A stretch of 64,000 bases of DNA from Erythrobacter sp. (lineage in GTDB: Bacteria > Pseudomonadota > Alphaproteobacteria > Sphingomonadales > Sphingomonadaceae): contig CP073261.1 of NCBI GenBank assembly GCA_019739335.1, positions 2,036,001-2,100,000 of the forward strand, given 5' to 3'. The translations under genes and the position numbers were made by a program. Of the stretch, positions 24,578 to 32,923 are shown in pieces. Under the pieces are notes generated by a model. The model did no database searches. It saw only the letters and a program-made list of their open reading frames with translations, and was not told where the DNA came from. Each line of letters opens with the position of its first letter. The stretch's first letter is position 1.

Positions 24578-27142
24578 ATGAAGCGAGGGAAAGCCTTGGT
24601 CCTGGCTGGACTGATACCGATAGTAATCGCGTCAACGGAAGATCAGATCGATCTGGCGCTGGACACCGAGCGTGAGTATTTCTCCGCAGCCGGACTGGAT
24701 GTAATCGTCTTTGACGACATCTACCCTGACGGGCACCAGACGGGAGTGACGATCATCCAACATGGTCGCCGCGTGGCGGCCAACGGCGATCTGCGGCTTG
24801 AGCCGGAACCGGGGCAGTGGTCACCCATGCCGGTTTCTGCCGGTGCGCGCACGGTCGATCCCGCCACGGGGACGATCACCCAGTCGTTGCGCTATCCGGA
24901 TCCCGCCAAGGATGGACACGGCTTCAATCCGATCTTCTATCCCGAGCTGGAACTTGACTACAGCGTCTCGGTTACGCCGGCCGGTGGCAATTCATTTCGT
25001 ATCACGATCGACCTGGCCGAGCCTCTCCCTGCTGAATGGGTGGGGCGGGCCGGCTTCAACATGGAGCTCTTTCCGGGCGAACTGTTTGGCCGCGCGTGGC
25101 TGATGGACGATGCCACAGGTCTGTTCAATCGCCAGCCTGAAGGTCCGTTGATCACGCTAGACGGCCCGCGTGTCGCGGTGCCGCGAAATGTGCAGATCAA
25201 CGGCCCCGTGCAGGATCCCAACGGTCAGGTGCTCGCAGCGCCACTGGCCACAGGGCAGCGCTTGACGGTCGCTCCCGAAGCGGCGATGCAGCGGATCGAG
25301 TTCCGTAACGTGGGGCCGGGCGAACTGCAGCTGATCGATGGCCGCTCGGCCCACCCCAACGGCTGGTTCATCGTGCGAACGCCGATCCCAGCGGGGGCGA
25401 CGGCAGGTGCGGTTGAGTGGATCGTTACGCCAACGACAGTGCCAGAATGGAGCTACGGCCCTGTCATTCAGGTGTCGCAGATCGGATATGCCCCGGCCCA
25501 GACAAAGCGCGCGGTGATCGAGCTTGCCCGTGGCAGCGCACTGTCGGGCGACGCGGTGCTTTACCGCCTCGGCGCCGATGGCCGGGAGATGGTCAAGGCA
25601 GCACCACCAGCGGTCTGGGGCGATTTCCTGCGCTATGACTATGCGCATTTCGATTTCAGCGATGTTACCCGGCCGGGGCTCTACGAGCTGGAATACGGTG
25701 GGACGACATCGCATCCGTTCCGCATCGATGATGCGGTTTATTCGCGCCACGCCTGGCAACCGACGCTGGAATATTTCCTGCCGGTCCAGATGTGTCACAT
25801 GCTGGTGAACCAACGCTACCGGATCTGGCATGGCCTGGACCACCTCGACGATGCCCTCATGGCCCCGGTCTCGCTCAACCATTTTGATGGTTATGTGCAA
25901 GGTGGTTCGACGCTGACCAGCTTCCAGCCGGGTGATGTCGTTCCAGGCCTCGACCGCGGCGGCTGGCACGACGCTGGCGACTATGACCTGCGCGTCGAAT
26001 CACAGATCGGCACCACCTACATGGTGGCCAAGATGGTGGAGGAATTTGGCCTCGACTACGATGCAACCACGATCGATCAGGAGCGCCGGGTGGTCGAGAT
26101 GCACGATCCCGACGGGACGAATGACGCGATCCAGCAGATCGAACACGGTTTGCTGAATGTTCTTGGCGGGTACCGCGCGCTGGGCCGCCTGTACCGGGGG
26201 ATCATCACCCCGAGCCTGCGTGCCTATGTCATGCTGGGGGACGCGGCCAACCACACCGACAACGAATTCCGGCAGCCGGTCGATGGCCTGGGTCTTGACG
26301 GCAACGGCGATCCGATCCTCTGGGACGACCGCTGGGTCTTCACGGAGGACAACCCCGATCGCGAACTTTTTGTGGCCGGCGGGCTTGCTGCTGCGGGGCG
26401 GGTGATGCGCGCGCATGGATCGCCGCTGGGACAAGAGGCGATCGATGCGGCGGAAGCGATCACGTCACTTGCCTTCGAGCGCTCCGACAATGTTTCCAAC
26501 CAGACATTCGCATTGGCCGAGTTGGCCCAGGCGACCGGCGATCCCCTTTATATTGCTCAGCTCACAGCCATGGAGCCAGCGATCCTTGCAGACGTGGCGA
26601 ACAGTGCCTGGAGGCTCGCCTCGATCGAGGAGCGTTTACCGGAAGGGTTCCGCCAGCGCCTTGCCGCCGCGGTCGCGACACATCAGCTGGTGGTTGAAGC
26701 AAGTGCGCGAACGGATAGCCCTTACGGAGTGCCGTACGAACCCGAAATCTGGGGCGCAGGGTGGACCGTCCAATCGCTTGGAGTGCGTCAGTGGTTTTTT
26801 CACAAGGGGTGGCCGCAGGCGACTTCGCGCGAAAGTTTTCTCAACGCGCTCAACTTTGTCCTCGGCGTGCATCCAGGCGAGAACCACGAGAGCTTTGTGT
26901 CGGGCGTGGGTGCCGACTCCCCCACTGTCGCTTATGGCGTAAACCGTGCCGACTGGTCGTATATACCAGGCGGCGTGATCTCCGGGACCAACCTGGTTCG
27001 GCCGGACCTGCCCGAGTTGAAGGAGTGGCCATTCTTCTGGCAACAGGGAGAGTACGTCATGGGTGGGGGAGCGACCAACTACATGTTCCTCGCTCTGGCG
27101 GCCGATGCGCTTTACCGCGCCGGGGAAGGCAGCATTGATTGA
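24578..27142 (+). CDS. Glycoside hydrolase family 9 (cellulase-type) exported enzyme
   Basis: 854 residues from ATG 24578, which gives a signal peptide (MKRGKALVLAGLIPIVIAS). Residues ~20-300 are a beta-rich region of unknown family. About 300-395 is the N-terminal Ig-like domain typical of GH9 (PVIQVSQIGYAPAQTKRAVI, FRIDDAVYSRH). From about 400 comes the (alpha/alpha)6 catalytic domain. DRGGWHDAGDYDLR holds the catalytic base Asp pair. HPGENHESFVSGVG and WQQGEYVMGGGATNYMF are the C-terminal blocks, with a candidate acid Glu. It would cleave beta-1,4-glucan-type or related polysaccharides outside the cytoplasm. The LacI-type operator upstream fits sugar induction. Confidence 0.9.
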   Translation: MKRGKALVLAGLIPIVIASTEDQIDLALDTEREYFSAAGLDVIVFDDIYPDGHQTGVTIIQHGRRVAANGDLRLEPEPGQWSPMPVSAGARTVDPATGTITQSLRYPDPAKDGHGFNPIFYPELELDYSVSVTPAGGNSFRITIDLAEPLPAEWVGRAGFNMELFPGELFGRAWLMDDATGLFNRQPEGPLITLDGPRVAVPRNVQINGPVQDPNGQVLAAPLATGQRLTVAPEAAMQRIEFRNVGPGELQLIDGRSAHPNGWFIVRTPIPAGATAGAVEWIVTPTTVPEWSYGPVIQVSQIGYAPAQTKRAVIELARGSALSGDAVLYRLGADGREMVKAAPPAVWGDFLRYDYAHFDFSDVTRPGLYELEYGGTTSHPFRIDDAVYSRHAWQPTLEYFLPVQMCHMLVNQRYRIWHGLDHLDDALMAPVSLNHFDGYVQGGSTLTSFQPGDVVPGLDRGGWHDAGDYDLRVESQIGTTYMVAKMVEEFGLDYDATTIDQERRVVEMHDPDGTNDAIQQIEHGLLNVLGGYRALGRLYRGIITPSLRAYVMLGDAANHTDNEFRQPVDGLGLDGNGDPILWDDRWVFTEDNPDRELFVAGGLAAAGRVMRAHGSPLGQEAIDAAEAITSLAFERSDNVSNQTFALAELAQATGDPLYIAQLTAMEPAILADVANSAWRLASIEERLPEGFRQRLAAAVATHQLVVEASARTDSPYGVPYEPEIWGAGWTVQSLGVRQWFFHKGWPQATSRESFLNALNFVLGVHPGENHESFVSGVGADSPTVAYGVNRADWSYIPGGVISGTNLVRPDLPELKEWPFFWQQGEYVMGGGATNYMFLALAADALYRAGEGSID

Positions 27143-27153
27143 CGGGAGCCAAA

Positions 27154-27270
27154 GCATTGCCCCGCGCGATCCAGGTACTTCTCGGACACACGAAGATCGA
27201 GAATACTGTCCGCTATCTTGGCGTCGATGTGGAGGATGCCCTGCTGCTTGCAGAGCGCACAGAAATCTGA
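27154..27270 (+). pseudogene. Tyrosine recombinase remnant (C-terminal fragment)
   Basis: An open frame of 38 codons reads ALPRAIQVLLGHTKIENTVR then YLGVDVEDALLLAERTEI, ending at the stop at 27268. LLGHTKIENTVRYLGV is the C-terminal box of tyrosine integrases, with the catalytic His in GHT and the nucleophile Tyr in RYLG. The N-terminal domain and first catalytic Arg are absent. It begins 12 bp after the GH9 stop, so a recombination junction probably lies there. Confidence 0.85.
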
Positions 27271-27364
27271 ACTATCCTGCGGTCGGCCGGCGACACTGGT
27301 CGACCGCTTTCAGGCTAGCCCTGTGGTTTGACGATCGACCGAAATGGGGGTGGATTCCTGCCGC

Positions 27365-27736
27365 TCAATCAACGCAAAGAAAGCGGCTGCCGATCCTGCC
27401 GCGTCGGACTTCAGCAAAGCACCCAAAGGTGAGGTTTGAGGCCTCACAAGTCCCGCTGACTTCGGTTCCGACAGAAGGCGGTCGTTCGCCGTCCCAGTCG
27501 CCGACAATGCAACGCCCGTCACATTCAGAGCTGTCTTCACACCTCTTCCCACCATCGCTTGTAGGGACAACGCAAGCAGGCGAGCCAATCAATCCCACTG
27601 GCTGCATTGAACCTCCCGAAGCTTCGCATTGTTCGGCTCGAGGAACCTGCAAAGTTGACGGCGACGGATCACGAGTTTGACAGCTAGCCAAAAGCAAAAA
27701 AAGAGCAGCTGCCCAGAGGGTTGTGAAAGTCCGCAC
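27365..27736 (-). CDS. Small Cys-rich lipoprotein (unknown function)
   Basis: 123 residues from GTG 27736, which starts directly before a lipoprotein signal (VRTFTTLWAAALFLLLASC, lipobox LLASC). The mature part has regularly spaced Cys residues (EQCEASGGS, SPACVVPTSDGGKRCED, SECDGRCIV, GTCEASN, FGCFAEV, RFLCVD) suggesting a disulfide-rich periplasmic or outer-membrane protein. Similar Cys-rich lipoproteins occur in sphingomonads, to my recollection, without known function. The start is uncertain: an in-frame ATG at 27835 would put ~33 residues before the signal. It lies downstream of the RTX gene on the same strand. Confidence 0.65.
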   Translation of the reverse strand: MRTFTTLWAAALFLLLASCQTRDPSPSTLQVPRAEQCEASGGSMQPVGLIGSPACVVPTSDGGKRCEDSSECDGRCIVGDWDGERPPSVGTEVSGTCEASNLTFGCFAEVRRGRIGSRFLCVD

Positions 27737-27914
27737 AGGACTAGCGATACCACTTTCGAAAAGCGGCAGCAAAGAGTCGCTTGCAGAAAGTCCGCTTCTG
27801 GTCTTGCTCCGGCTGATAGCTGACATTGCCGACATCGGGAAATGTTTGGCGGCGGTACTTTGTCAGGAATGGCGATAGACTGCCGGCTTGGCGAATGCTG
27901 GAGCACCCTCTTGT

Positions 27915-29165
27915 TTCACAGAAGGAAACTAGCCTCCGCCAAGTTGACCGTGCCGTCCAGCCGGATGGCGTAGTCGGCGAGCGCGTCGCCATCGACGTCC
28001 ATGTAGACCATCGTGTTGGCGCCAACGTGCGCCCAGCGCAGTTCGCCCGCCGTTCCGGAGAAGGCATCGCTGCCGATGTAATCGAAGGCATCGTCTGTGC
28101 CGCCCAGGATCGCATCGACTGCGGACAGATCGATCCTGTCACCCTGCGCCACGGTGAAGTCGGTGATCCGGTCGGCGGTGTTGGCCGCCAGTCCGGCAAA
28201 GTCGCCGTCAGCGAAAGCGAACACGTCTGCGCGGAGGCCGCCGGTCATCACATCGCGGTCCGCCCCGCCGATCAGCCGGTCCACCCCGTCACCGCCGTCG
28301 AGAATGTCGGCCCCGTCCTCGCCGTGCAGCGTATCCATGTTCGCTTCGCCGAGCAGCGTATCATTGCCGGTGCCCCCATAGATGACATCGTTGCCGATGC
28401 CGCCCAGGATCAGGTCATCACCGCCATCGCCGTGGAGAGTGTCGATATTGGTGCCGCCGTTGATGATGTCATTACCTTCGCCGCCATGGATGGCGTCCTC
28501 GCCGAAGTTGCCAACCAGCCGATCAGCCCCGGACCCACCGTAGATTGTGTCGGCCGTGTTGCTGCCATAGATCGTATCATCGCCATCGAGCCCGGAAAGC
28601 GTCGCGCCGGCACTCCCGCCGTAGATCCGGTTGGCCAGCGCATTGCCGGTGCCCACCGTGGCCAGGGTTCCGGCCAGCCGCAGGTCCTCCAGGTTGGCGC
28701 CAAGGGTGTAGTTCACGCCCGAGCGGACATAGTCGATCCCTTCGCCCGCCAGTTCGACAATCACGTCACCTGCTTCGTAGACGAAATAGCTGTCGTCCCC
28801 GCCGCCGCCGCGCATCTCGTCATCGCCCGATCCGCCGTTCAGGAGATCGTTTCCGGCCCCGCCCAAAAGCAGGTCGTTGCCGCCAAGAGCGTTGAGCAGG
28901 CTACCGAGCGTGGCATTGGCGACGAGTTCGTTGGCCAGCTGGTTGCCGCGCAACTGGGTGGCCAAACCGGCGAGGCCGAACGCTTCGATGTTGCCATATC
29001 GAGAAGGGTTCGCGGAGAAATCGATCGAGCTGATGATCCGGTCGAACCCCTCGTTCTCCAGCTCCGTTACAACGTCACCGATGCTGTCGATGGAGAAGGT
29101 GTCGTTGCCCAGGCCACCCACCATCGTGTCACTGCCGGTGCCGCCGTCGAGTGTGTCGTTGCCGC
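27915..29165. repeat. Long direct repeat, copy 1 (RTX C-terminal module)
   Basis: About 1251 bp matching 54356-55606 at a constant offset of 26441 bp; reading both copies I found one difference (29111, G against T, giving Leu or Met). It covers the last ~416 codons of the RTX gene and stops one base beyond its stop codon. Flanking sequence is unrelated on both sides. Confidence 0.95.
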
Positions 29166-31653
29166 CGAGGCCGTAAAGCTGATCGTTGCCGGCACCGCCA
29201 TCGATCAAATCGTTGCCATGTTGATCGATTGACAACGGCAGGGAATCGCCACGTAGAAAGTCATCCCCTGCTTCGCCGTAAAGTTCGTCGTCGAATGCAC
29301 CGCCTTCGATAGTGTCGTTGCCGTCCCCACCGTAAAGGAAGTCATTGCCCGCAGCCCACTCCATGTCGAGCGTGTCGCCGCCGATTATGTCGTCTCCCGC
29401 ACCGCCGTAAACGATGTCCGATCCATAGGCACCGCCGAGCCGGTCGTCGCCCGCGCCGCCATGCAATACATCATTGTCCTGCCCGCCGTCGATGACGTCG
29501 TTTCCTGAGCCCCCGCTAGCAAAATCGTTCCCGTGGCCAAGCGCAAGGGAGACGTTGCCAAAGTATCCAGCCCCGATCACCACATTGTCGGCCACACTAC
29601 CGAAGAAGGAGCCGACAATCGTCTCTGTTTGTAGGAGCTCGAACCCGGTCACACTCATTCCATTGACTGTGCCGGTGCCGCCGTCCCACAGCAGCGTAAG
29701 ATCCATGTTTAGCGCAACGCCGAAGGCTGCTTCGCCCAGCGCGATGCTCAGGGTATCAGTGCCGGTGCCGCCATCCGCCGTGCCGGTGCCAAGGGGTCCG
29801 AGCGTGATGGAATCGTTGCCGTAGCCGCCGAGCAATTCGTTGATCCCTGCACCTGCGAAAATCGCATCGTTGCCTTCGCCGCCGTTGAGATAGGCAGAGC
29901 CGTCCGCACCGATCAGCATATCGTTGCCAAGGCCCGCGTCGTTGACACCGGCACTGCCTGACGTGCCCGCGCCCAGATTGATGACATCGTCCCACTGCGT
30001 TCCATAGATGCCGATGACGGATTCGAATCCGGTGACTGTCCCGCCGTTGACGCTGCCGAAGCCGCCGTTCCACATCCCGGTGAGATCGATGGTAAAGGCG
30101 GTCGTTCGGGCAAAGGGACGGATATCCAGCGAATCCGTGCCAATGCCGCCATCGGCAAGATTCACGGCATTGCCGCTAAAAACAACATAGTCGTCCCCGC
30201 TGCCACCATTTATGATGTTAGTTCCGTCGCTATCCTCGAAATAGTCATTGCCGCCATCACCGTTGAGAGTGTCGTTGCCGACCATTCCGTACAGCGTATC
30301 ATTGCCGTTGCCGCCGTTGATGGTATCATTCCCATCACCGCCATCGAGCCGATTGTTGCCATTGTTGCCGCTCAACACATTACCCACGGAATTGCCGTAG
30401 CCATCGATGTTGGCGAAGCCGGTGAGGGTCAGGTTCTCAAAATTGTCCGCGAGGTACCAGTTGAGCGAAGCCAGCACGGTATCGGTGCCTTCACCAGCCA
30501 ATTCGGTAAGCGTGGTGGCGAGGTTCTCCACCGCATAGTTATCATTGCCGATGCCGCCGATCAGGACATTGGTGCCCCCACCACCGGCCAGTGTATCGTT
30601 GCCCACGCCGCCTTCGACGTAATCGTTGCCGAGGCCGCCAGTGTAGCTGTCATCGCCGCCGAGCAGCCGCATCGTCACCGCCCGATCGAAGGCCGCTCCG
30701 AACACCACCGTGTCATTGTGCTCGGTGGTCTGGTTGAAGAAGGTGTGCAGCGTTTCGAAGCCGGAGATACTCACGCCGCCCACGTTCCCGCTCATGCTGG
30801 TGCCGATGAAGTTCAGCGATATGGAAACGCCAGCCGCGGCGGCAACAAGATCGAAGCGCAGATGGTCTGTACCGATGCCTCCATCGGCCGAACCGCCCGT
30901 CATCGCGCCAAGCATCACGATGTCATCGCCGTCATCGCCATACAGATTGCCGATCCCGTCGACATCGACCAGCGTATCGTTTCCATTGCCGCCGCTCAGC
31001 CAGTCGCTGCCCAAGCCGCCGACAAGCGTATCGTTGCCTTCCTGGCCTTGCAGGTCATCGTTGCCCGCACCACCGCTCAGTGTGTCGTCACCATTTCCGC
31101 CAATGCCGCTATCATTGCCGTCGCCAAGTTCCACCGTCACGGCGGAGTCGTAGAATCTGCCAATCACGACTGTGTCGTTAAGCACGCTACCGATAATCGG
31201 CCCGCCAAGTATTTCGAAATCGCTCACGGTGGCGCTGCCGATCGAGGCGCTTAGTCCTGCCCACAGGAACGTAAGATCGGCCGTTACGCCGCTGGAAGCG
31301 AGCGTGAAATCCAGCGTCAGCGTGTCGGTGCCGCTGCCGCCATCATATATCGTGCCGAGCCCATCCCGTACGATAAGCGTATCATCGCCGTCGTCACCAA
31401 ATGCGCTGTCTCCGCCTTGGACGACCATGGTGTCGCTGCCGTTCCCGCCCGAGAGCTGGTCGGTGCCGTCGCCGCCATCAAGGATATCGTCACCCTCGCC
31501 ACCGTCGAGTTCGTCGTTGCCTGCGCCGCCCAACAAAGTGTCGTTGCCGTCAAGGCCGATAAGTACATCGTCCCCGTCCAGCCCCTCGATCGTGTCCCCG
31601 GTTCCGGTTCCGGAGAGGACATCATTATCCGGAGTCCCCGTGATATCCGCCAT
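27916..31653 (-). CDS. Large RTX (hemolysin-type calcium-binding) secreted protein
   Basis: 1245 residues without a signal peptide, starting MADITGTPDNDVLSGTG and made almost wholly of RTX nonapeptides (GGxGNDxLxG), which fold into calcium-loaded beta rolls after type I secretion. Between RTX blocks lie four related ~70-75-residue modules, at about residues 108-180, 261-332, 505-575 and 632-705. Each opens with GGxGTD and holds a VSGFE-like turn (for example SVTGFELLQ). No catalytic domain is recognised. Residues ~830-1245, including the C-terminal secretion region (ending AEASFLL), are the same as in the serralysin at 54357. No type I secretion genes are in the window. A GGGGGGAG ribosome site precedes the start. 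Confidence 0.9.
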   Translation of the reverse strand: MADITGTPDNDVLSGTGTGDTIEGLDGDDVLIGLDGNDTLLGGAGNDELDGGEGDDILDGGDGTDQLSGGNGSDTMVVQGGDSAFGDDGDDTLIVRDGLGTIYDGGSGTDTLTLDFTLASSGVTADLTFLWAGLSASIGSATVSDFEILGGPIIGSVLNDTVVIGRFYDSAVTVELGDGNDSGIGGNGDDTLSGGAGNDDLQGQEGNDTLVGGLGSDWLSGGNGNDTLVDVDGIGNLYGDDGDDIVMLGAMTGGSADGGIGTDHLRFDLVAAAAGVSISLNFIGTSMSGNVGGVSISGFETLHTFFNQTTEHNDTVVFGAAFDRAVTMRLLGGDDSYTGGLGNDYVEGGVGNDTLAGGGGTNVLIGGIGNDNYAVENLATTLTELAGEGTDTVLASLNWYLADNFENLTLTGFANIDGYGNSVGNVLSGNNGNNRLDGGDGNDTINGGNGNDTLYGMVGNDTLNGDGGNDYFEDSDGTNIINGGSGDDYVVFSGNAVNLADGGIGTDSLDIRPFARTTAFTIDLTGMWNGGFGSVNGGTVTGFESVIGIYGTQWDDVINLGAGTSGSAGVNDAGLGNDMLIGADGSAYLNGGEGNDAIFAGAGINELLGGYGNDSITLGPLGTGTADGGTGTDTLSIALGEAAFGVALNMDLTLLWDGGTGTVNGMSVTGFELLQTETIVGSFFGSVADNVVIGAGYFGNVSLALGHGNDFASGGSGNDVIDGGQDNDVLHGGAGDDRLGGAYGSDIVYGGAGDDIIGGDTLDMEWAAGNDFLYGGDGNDTIEGGAFDDELYGEAGDDFLRGDSLPLSIDQHGNDLIDGGAGNDQLYGLGGNDTLDGGTGSDTMVGGLGNDTFSIDSIGDVVTELENEGFDRIISSIDFSANPSRYGNIEAFGLAGLATQLRGNQLANELVANATLGSLLNALGGNDLLLGGAGNDLLNGGSGDDEMRGGGGDDSYFVYEAGDVIVELAGEGIDYVRSGVNYTLGANLEDLRLAGTLATVGTGNALANRIYGGSAGATLSGLDGDDTIYGSNTADTIYGGSGADRLVGNFGEDAIHGGEGNDIINGGTNIDTLHGDGGDDLILGGIGNDVIYGGTGNDTLLGEANMDTLHGEDGADILDGGDGVDRLIGGADRDVMTGGLRADVFAFADGDFAGLAANTADRITDFTVAQGDRIDLSAVDAILGGTDDAFDYIGSDAFSGTAGELRWAHVGANTMVYMDVDGDALADYAIRLDGTVNLAEASFLL

Positions 31654-32296
31654 CAGCTCACTCCCCCCATGTCCCGGAAGAAACTATCCGGGAAAGCAAG
31701 TATACGCTGCCGCTGCTATGCTCCTGCATTCTTCGCCGTGCCAGAAAAATCAGGGCGAGTCCTGCGCATGCGCCGCCGTCCGGGATCGACGGGCTTTTTA
31801 GCTGGCTCGGGTGCTGCCCCACTGGACGGTTGGTGGCTTGGAGTAATGTCAATGCAGATGCGCCACTGGCAATTGGGGGCAGACCGGTACGAGGGATCAC
31901 GTAACCGCCTACTTTCCTCCAACTGGGGCTTGAACCAAGCCGTGCTCGATAGTCCGCCCCCGGTCCATTCGTGCTCGGAGTTTTACGCTTTGCTCAGGTC
32001 CCGGAGGGCTGGTGTCATCAGCCGAATTGGTCAGCAGAAACCGGATATGGTTAAGAGCAGGACTGGATTGCGCGTGATCAAAGACACCCTCGATCGATAT
32101 GATCATTATTTGAGAGCTGGCAGGGGGATAAAAGACAATGGCTCCTAATCATGGACTGCCAATCCAGACAGTTAACCTTGCCATGGTGAATGGCACCACG
32201 ATCAAATCGTAATCATCGTCTGATGCCGGATGTCACAACCAGGCACTTGTGACACTGGGTGAACAGTTCCTTTTCGCCTCACGCGTGCAAAAGCGG
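31654..32296. other. Intergenic region between ompA-like and RTX genes
   Basis: No gene is supported; a 100-codon frame at 31847-32148 has no recognisable features. It should contain the RTX promoter (reverse strand). A perfect inverted repeat TGTCACAA-N8-TTGTGACA lies at 32231-32254. Confidence 0.5.
32231..32254. promoter_or_regulatory. Perfect 8-bp inverted repeat (possible operator)
   Basis: TGTCACAA, 8-nt spacer CCAGGCAC, TTGTGACA. It lies 43 bp beyond the OmpA-like gene and ~580 bp upstream of the RTX start on the same strand. It could be a dimeric regulator site or the stem of a weak terminator; no T-run follows. Confidence 0.35.
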
Positions 32297-32923
32297 TCAC
32301 TCAGCATATCCGACCAGCATACCCGACTCCCCGTCGCTCGCAGTCACTTCCTCGGCAGTCGTTTCATCGCCGCCCGGTAGCGTTACGAGAAGATCGACGC
32401 GCCGGTTGGCTGCGCGCCCGGGTTCGTTGGGTGTTCCATCAGGAAGCGCATTGGGCTGCATCGGATTTTGCTCGCCAAAAGCGATGATAGTGATCCTCTC
32501 CTCCTCGATACCGTGATCAACCAGATAGTCGCGGACTGCCTCGCCGCGTTGGCGTGAGAAGCGCAGATTGACCTCATCGTCACCCGCAGAATCGCTGTGC
32601 GCGCGCAGCAGGATCGGGCCGCCCTCGGCGATCTGTGGCGAGCTCAGAATGTCTGCCAGCTTGGCTGTGGCTGTTTCCGATAGCTCAGTGCCCCCGTCGG
32701 CGAATGGAATTTGCACGTCAAGCGGCGCTAATTGCGGCTCCGGCGAAAGCACCGGTCCATCCAGATCGTCGCGAATAATGGACGTTGGCTCGGGCGCTGG
32801 TTCGGTCGTTGCGGGTTGCGGCAGACTTTCCTCCCGCTCGCAGCCGCCGAGTGCAAGCAGGAAAGCAGCACCGATCAGTCCGCAGGCAACGGTGTTGGGG
32901 ATTCTTGACATCGCGATTCTCAT
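32297..32923 (-). CDS. OmpA-family lipoprotein
   Basis: 208 residues. A lipoprotein signal ends in LLALGGC (Cys28), followed by a Pro/Glu-rich linker. The C-terminal OmpA/MotB peptidoglycan-binding domain spans about 75-185 (ILLRAHSDSAGDDEVNLRFS, RGEAVRDYLVDHGIEEERI, GRAANRRVDLLVT), including the Asp and Arg that bind diaminopimelate. The expected place is the outer membrane, holding the peptidoglycan. ATG 32923 overlaps the antiporter stop by 4 bp, so the two proteins are made together, an unusual pairing. Confidence 0.9.
   Translation of the reverse strand: MRIAMSRIPNTVACGLIGAAFLLALGGCEREESLPQPATTEPAPEPTSIIRDDLDGPVLSPEPQLAPLDVQIPFADGGTELSETATAKLADILSSPQIAEGGPILLRAHSDSAGDDEVNLRFSRQRGEAVRDYLVDHGIEEERITIIAFGEQNPMQPNALPDGTPNEPGRAANRRVDLLVTLPGGDETTAEEVTASDGESGMLVGYAE

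Noticed and set aside
27826..29232. Long + strand reading frame antisense to the RTX gene (and its twin at 54321-55907)
   Set aside because: It is the mirror of GC-rich, repetitive RTX codons. The translation has no family features, and the reverse-strand frame is plainly the real gene. The twin exists because the DNA itself is repeated.
27916..31653. Short regular repeats resembling a CRISPR array
   Set aside because: The periodicity is 27 bp (nine codons) with coding drift, explained by RTX nonapeptides; there are no identical repeats with unique spacers and no cas genes.
31847..32148. 100-codon + strand frame before the OmpA-like gene
   Set aside because: No ribosome site, no domain, odd composition; not enough to call a gene.
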